In this document: piece by piece, positions 58,301 through 64,000 of the stretch
Numbering within the stretch: the first letter of the stretch is position 1
How the letters are laid out: every line of letters begins with the position of its first letter
Source of the DNA: Calycina herbarum
Lineage: Eukaryota > Ascomycota > Leotiomycetes > Helotiales > Pezizellaceae
Assembly: GCA_001414485.1 (NCBI GenBank)
Contig: LLEY01000027.1
Coordinates: 434,001 to 498,000, forward strand
DNA: 64,000 nucleotides
Direction: 5' to 3'
Notes under the pieces: model-generated
Database searches by the model: none
What the model saw: the letters and a program-made list of their open reading frames with translations, nothing else
What the model was told of the DNA's origin: nothing
Made by a program: the position numbers and the translations under genes

Positions 58301-61300
58301 AAAAGAATTATATATCTTTAACGTTTTTTAATAATTCCTATTTAATAACTATATAGATCTTTTCTAAATCTATTTCTATTTTCTCTAAGCTAAATACCTA
58401 TCTAAGAAAGAGAGTTCTCTTAACTCTAAACTCGTATTTCAATAGTTTTAGACAAGAGTCTACTTTAGTAAGTCTTTATAAGACTTCTGTTATATAGCTC
58501 TTATATTCTTCTAGATTTTTAAAGAAAATTAATATATTATCTAAGTAATATATAACAGTTACCTCTAGAAGATCCTCTAGAATACTATTATTCTATCTCT
58601 AATAAGTAACTAGTATATTAGTTAAACTAAAAGATATTACTATATACTTATAGAGTCCTAATAGTAAGACAAATATAGTCTTCTATTCATAGCCTACCTT
58701 AATCCTAATTAATCTATAAGCGTTCCTTTAATCTAGTTTTATAAATTTCTTTACCTAGCTTAACTTATTCTATAAGTACTAGCTAGTTAATAATAAATAA
58801 GCGTTCTTAATCGTTATATTATTTAATTCCCTATAATTAATATATACTTATCTATTTAGATCGTCTTTTTTCTTAATAATAAGTATATTTAAGAAGATAG
58901 ACGATTTAGATTTTCAAATATATTCCTTCTTTATTCTTTATTAGATATAACTTTCTAATAAAGCTAAGTTATTCCAGTTATATAGTCGAAGCTTCTACTT
59001 TCTAAGATTATAACTCTCTATTAATTTAATCTTATAATCCTATAGCTAATGTTTAAGAAGAGCACGTATATCTTCTAAGTCTTTAAACAACTTTATAAAT
59101 TCTCTATACTATATAGGTATTTCGTTATTAACTTCTTTACTAACCTATGAAAGACCTTAGGTAAAGTGTTCTAGCGCTTTAGAAGAGGTAGCGCTAACCT
59201 CGTTCTAGCTTTAAAGTTATAAACGTAAACCTATATATTTATATCAACTAAAGGTTATCGTTCTAGCTTTCTAATCAATTTCTAGATTATGTTCCTAAAT
59301 CTATAATATACTAAGTATTACTTTCTTACTCTCTATTTTAATAATATTAAATTATATATCTAAATAGTATCTTTTAATATTAACTTTTACTAGAATAGTT
59401 TACTAATTAATAATTCTATCTTAGTATATAATATCTATTCTATTAACTACTCCTAGATAATATAGTCTTATTCCTTTAATTAGAACGTTCAGCTTTTCTT
59501 AAGCTATTAGAGAAATAAAGTTACTTATTACTTCTAAGTCTATTATAACTTATAACTTCTTCTCTTATATTTCTATAGCTATTACTAACTATCTTTCTTC
59601 TAAAATAGTATTTAACTTTACTTTAATATATTAGACTTTAAAAGATCGATTTTCTTAATTATAATTCTTTTTCTCCTCGTTCTTATACTATAGAAAGAAT
59701 CTTATCCTTTCTTTATTAATATATACTACCTTATATACTAATCTATATTCTACGATTTCTATAGTATTAGGAATTCCTCTTATAAATCGTTTTAGTAGTT
59801 ATCTATAATTATATTAGATCTATTTATAACTAGTTTTCAAAATAGCTTCTATAGACTATAGTTCTTCTATATATAAATAATCTAAAGTAGCTTCTAGTAC
59901 ACTTATTTCTAGTTTTATATAATAAACCTTAAATATATAATCTCTTAAATTCTTCTTCTTAACTGTCTAAATCTAAGACTAAGGAAAGAATACTACTTCT
60001 TCTTTATTAGATAAGACTATCTTATATACCTAATAATATTCTACTATTCTAGTAGGTTCTAGTAAAATTCCTTTAAATCGCTTTTATAATAACTAGTCTA
60101 TAGTTAGGCTTAGTTTATATTATATCTATTATACTATTATTTTTTATACTATTTCTATAAACTATAGTTCTTCTATTAATAGATAGTAAAATTCTTCTAG
60201 TTTTGTTTTAGCCTATTTAATTATATTAAGCTCTCTTTATTCCTAGAATAGTATACTAAATAGCTATTATAAGTTATATTTTCTAAATACTAGCCTATTA
60301 TTTCTAATTAATATAACTATAATATAATATTTAAATTCTTTTAGTATAATATCTTTAAGTAGCGTTTTAAGAAAAGAGGTTTTAATTCGTCTCTTAAATC
60401 CTATTAAGACTTACTATATCTATATACTAATTTTATCTAAAATATTATATATCCTTTATACATCCTCTACTTTAGAGTAGCTAGGTTTTTTAATTAGTTA
60501 TTATTCGCGTTCTAGTTCTTTTCTCTTAATAGTTTCTTACCTAGTAATTAAACTAACTAGGGTTATTATTTTAGGGTTATTTCTTATAACTATATATATT
60601 ATTAAGATAGTTAGATTAACCTTCTATATAGTATAAGGACTCTAGAAGTCTAGCTTCTAGTTATTAATATATACTTATCGATTTCCTTATTTAAAGGTTC
60701 TAAGAAAGGCCTAAGTTTCTTTAACTTTAGGATTTTCGTTTCTAACTTCTCTCTCTAAGCTAGAGAATAAGTCTAATGTTTCTAATAAACTAGTTAATAG
60801 TAGTAATTTATATTTTATTTAAAGATATTACTTAGATACCTCTACTAATTATATATTATAATTTTCTTTAAGAAGTAGATCCTTATTATTATTAGTATCT
60901 TATATACTACTAAATTCTTTATTATTTTTAATCTAGGTTCTATATCCTCGTACTTTAAGTTCTTTATTTATAAGTTTAATATAATCGGTTAAGACTACCT
61001 ATTATTAAATAATAGTATTAATTTATTTCTTTCTCTTAGAGTCTTTCTTCTTACTATACTTATTTACTCTATAACTAGAGAGGCCGTAGTTATAATATAA
61101 GTTCTACTTATATCAACGATTTCGCTTCTTCTAGGAAAGTCCTTCTTTCTTTAGAAAGGTTTTCTTTTATATAACGTTTACCTTCTTACTATATTTAATA
61201 TAGAAGTACTTCTACTTTCCTAATCTCTTACTATTTTCTCTATACTTAGAGTTACTCTTCTTAAATTCGTATAGATAATTATCTAACTAGACAACTTTCT

Positions 61301-62010
61301 TAATTATACCTATAATAGTTAAGAACTATATATTCTACTTAGCTATTTCCTTATAGATATATACCTTTAATCCTCTATAGAAGAGTTCTATAAAAGCGAT
61401 AGTATTCTATTCTAACTTTATTCTATATTATTAAAATTTATTAGTATAATCTATTACTAATCTAGTCTAGTATAACTCTAAAAGCTTATATATAGCTATT
61501 TAGATCGTATCGAAGTCTCTAAAGACTTTTCTAATAGTTGTCTTAAATCCTCTCTAAGATTTAAATATAATCTTAGTTAATTCTATCTTTTTATCTTTAT
61601 TCTTATTTTCAAAGAAGTCTTCTAAATATAGCTAAGCCTATTCTAACGCTAATCCCCTAAGATAGAAGATAGTAAAGATAGTTTATAAATTATAATTACC
61701 TTCGAATTTATTAGAGTTAAAGTTAAAGTAGATATCTATTTAGAGAAGGAATAAGTCGAGTTCTTTTCGCTTTCTATAATATATATCTAGTATCTTAACT
61801 TTAATAGATTTAAGTGCTTTAATCTTATAAGGCTCGAGGGCGTCTAGTATACTAATATTATCGTCGTTCCTAGTTAACTATATACTAGTAGGTGTTCTTC
61901 TAGTAGTACTTCTAGATGTTCCTACGACGTTAACTCGACTAGTATTCGAGCTAGCTGCTGCGAGAGTTACTAGAGCTATAGTAACTAAACTTCTAAGTAG
62001 ATACTTAAAG

Positions 62011-62062
62011 TATAATAAAACTTAAACGAACTAAATAAAGATAACTAAGTCTCGAAGGTTAG
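62011..62062 (-). repeat. element A right LTR, truncated by element C
   Basis: Matches the first 52 bp of the 49367 LTR with transitions, then gives way to TGTTACGAATC. Confidence 0.8.
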
Positions 62063-62509
62063 TGTTACGAATCACGGTATACGTGGTAAGTAGTCTAGAC
62101 GGCGTTCTAATAGAATAAGGTATAATATCCGGGAAAGGAAAGTAACATAGGAGGAAATCAGTAATATAGAAGGATATTAGGGATTTTAGGATCTTACTAT
62201 TATAGTAATGTTAGAAGTCACGTAGGGTTATGTAACGTGATCGCCTATATCGCTCTAATCGCCTTAATCGCGAGCGATATAAGCGACGTACTTAGGAAAC
62301 GAAGGTTCTATATAAGACTAGCACGTCTGTTATTAGATAGGAGCTTCGTACTCAACTTTAGTTATTAATCTTATTATCTTATTTAATATCTTTGATATAA
62401 GTAACGAGTTTACTTCTAAGTAAACAACCTAGTATATCTATACTTCTTACCTATATACTAACCTTCGAGACTTAGTTATCTTTGTTTAGTTCGTTTAAGT
62501 TTTGTTATA
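62063..62509 (+). repeat. element C 5' LTR
   Basis: 447 bp. Its 3' half (62320-62509) is the reverse complement of 49367-49560. Confidence 0.85.
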
Positions 62510-64000
62510 CTTTAAGCACCTACTTAGAAGTTCAGTCGCTATAGTCCTAGTAACTCCCACCGTAGTAGCTAGCCCGAATACTAGTCGAGTTAACGTTGTA
62601 GGAACATCTAGAAGTGCGACTAGAAGAACACCTACTAGAATACAGTTAACTAGGAACGACGACAATGTTAGTATACTAGACGCCCCCGAGCCCTATAAGG
62701 TCGAAGCACTTGAATTAATCAAAGTTAAGATACTAGATACGTATTATAGGAAGTGAAAGGAACTCGACTTATTCCTTCTCTAAATAGACATCTACTTTAA
62801 CTTTAATTCTAATAAGTTTAAAAGCAATTATAACTTACGAACTATCTTTACTATCTCCTACCTTAGAGGATTAGTACTAGAATAGGCCTAGCTATACTTA
62901 GAGGACTTCTTTAAAAATAAGGATAAAGATAGAAAGATAGAATTAACTAAGATTATGTTTAAATCTTAGAGAGAATTTAAGGTAACTATTAGAAAAGTCT
63001 TTAGAGACTTTAATATAATTTAAACAGCTATATATAAGCTTTTAGAATTATACTAGACCGGATTAGTAATAGATTATACTAATGAATTTCAACGTTATAG
63101 AACGAAGTTAGGATAGGATACTATTACTCTTATAGAACTCTTCTATAGAGAATTAAAAATATATATCTATAAGGAAATAGCTAAGTAGAATATATAATTC
63201 TTAACTATTATAGGAATAATTAAGGAGGTTGTCTAACTAGATAACCGTCTATATAAATTTAGAAAGAGTAACTCTAAGTATAGAGAAAAGAGTAAAGGGT
63301 TAGGAAAGTAGAAGCACTCTTACGTTAATAAACATAGTAAGGAGGCAAATACTATATAGAAGAACCTTTCTAAAGAAAGGAGGACTTTCCTAAGAAGAGT
63401 GAAATCATCGACGTAAGTAGAACTTATGTTATAATTATAGCTAACTAGGCTATAGAGTAAATAATTATAGTAAGAAGAAAGACTTTAAAGGAAAGAAACA
63501 AATTAATACTACTATTTAATAATAGGTAGCTTTAACTGATTATATTAAACTTATAAATAAGGAGCTTAAAGTATAGGGATATAGAACCTAGATTAAAAAT
63601 AATAAAAGAATCAGTAGTATATAAGATACTAATAATAATAGGGATCCTCTTCTTAAGGAATATTATAATATATAATCAGTAATAGAATCTAAGTAACCTT
63701 TTTAAGATAAATATAAATTACTACTATCGACTAGTTCTTCGGAGATATTAGACTTATCTTCTAGTTTAGAAGGAGAGATAAAAAATAAAGATCCTAAAGT
63801 TAGAGAAACTTAGGCTTTCCTTAGAACCTTTAAATAAGGAAATCGATAAGTATATATTAATAATTAGAAACTAGATTTCTAAAGTTCTTATATAATATAA
63901 GGAGTTAACCTAACTATCTTAATAACGTATATAGTTATAAGTAATAACCTTAAAACAATAACTCTAGTTAGTCTAATTACTAGAAGAAAAACTATTAAGA
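62063..64000 (+). mobile_element. Ty3/gypsy retroelement C, 5' end, same family as A, runs off the window
   Basis: A 447-bp 5' LTR (62063-62509; TGTTACGAATC...GTTTTGTTATA) is followed by the same putative primer site as A (CTTTAAGCACCTACTTAG). The Gag frame begins right there and stays open to 62756 (MLYFKHLL from a TTG; TSRVNVVGTSRSATRRTPTR), then is broken by TAG/TAA. A degenerate knuckle (CYNYS..GYRVNNY) lies at about 63428-63475. Opposite orientation to element A, whose LTR it entered. Confidence 0.87.

Larger units (their letters stand above)
49367..62062 (-). mobile_element. Ty3/gypsy retroelement A, minus strand, RIP-destroyed, interrupted by B and C
   Basis: Left LTR = 49367-49659 plus 55157-55325 (about 460 bp, split by element B). 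Right LTR starts at 62011 (TATAATAAAACTTAAACG against TGTAACGAAACTCAAACG on the left) and is cut at 62062 by element C. A pyrimidine-rich CTATCCCCTTCTT at 55326 is the complement of a polypurine tract, and CTTTAAG...CTACTTAGAAG, read on the minus strand next to the right LTR, is the putative primer site, as in C. The minus strand shows reverse transcriptase (IYYLDNILIFFKN, about 58500-58560; YLDD changed to YLDN) and a mutated Gag knuckle near 61080-61130. Stops are everywhere. Confidence 0.85.

Noticed and set aside
62502..62756. Separate 84-codon host gene
   Set aside because: It starts with TTG inside the LTR end and primer site of element C, and continues as degenerate Gag.

Overview
The window is nuclear DNA of a filamentous ascomycete (Pezizomycotina). 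The signs are short GT-AG introns of about 45-130 nt with CTAAT/CTGAT-like branch sites, HET-domain genes, a CFEM GPI-protein, a Claspin/Mrc1 gene, a MOT1 molybdate transporter, pectin-degrading enzymes, and transposons riddled with C-to-T and G-to-A changes (CAG to TAG, CAA to TAA, TGG to TAG/TGA) of the kind made by repeat-induced point mutation (RIP). The secreted pectinesterase and exopolygalacturonase suggest a plant-associated fungus. A leotiomycete is my best guess, but it is inference only.

Layout. 1-1522 holds a pogo/Fot-type transposon end nested in a 521-bp terminal-repeat element. 2333-4626 carries two members of a small coiled-coil family that I do not recognise, the second broken by stops; a third, spliced member lies at 12543-13434. 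4949-6382 (-) is a MOT1 molybdate transporter, divergent from the large replication-checkpoint mediator gene mrc1 at 6904-11025. 11864-12070 is an orphan RRM exon. 13836-16114 is an intact HET-domain gene, 16403-18124 (-) an F-box-like protein, and 18846-19744 two non-autonomous terminal-repeat elements. 20126-22441 (-) is a decayed HET gene. 22726-23858 is a THEM6-like membrane thioesterase, followed by a 305-bp MITE. 25738-26314 is a CFEM protein. 26619-28000 (-) is pectinesterase, divergent from an exopolygalacturonase gene with two frameshifts (28634-30032). 30659-31382 is a hydrophilic HHLHETIQP-type protein, 32214-33466 (-) an HD-domain protein with an HTH-like N-terminus, and 35082-36161 a secreted PLC-like phosphodiesterase.

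38281-40146 is a full-length but dead pogo-type transposon inside or beside a broken gene. 41267-42721 (-) is a DOMON-cytochrome b561 protein and 43451-44587 (-) a Gfo/Idh/MocA oxidoreductase. 45299-48438 is a tandem duplication of an F-box-like gene, the first copy carrying a nonsense codon. From 49149 to the end the window is an AT-rich block of nested transposons: a pogo end was hit by Ty3/gypsy element A (minus strand), which was itself hit by chromovirus B (49660-55151, TSD TCTAT) in one LTR and by element C (from 62063, running off the window) in the other.

I built exon models by hand from splice motifs, frame and protein-family continuity. All complete multi-exon CDS models sum to a multiple of three. 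Several apparent start codons of long reading frames are TTG, not ATG; there I chose the nearest supported ATG, which often lies in an upstream exon. There is no bacterial-style operon. The main functional pairings are two divergent promoters (MOT1/mrc1 and pectinesterase/polygalacturonase).
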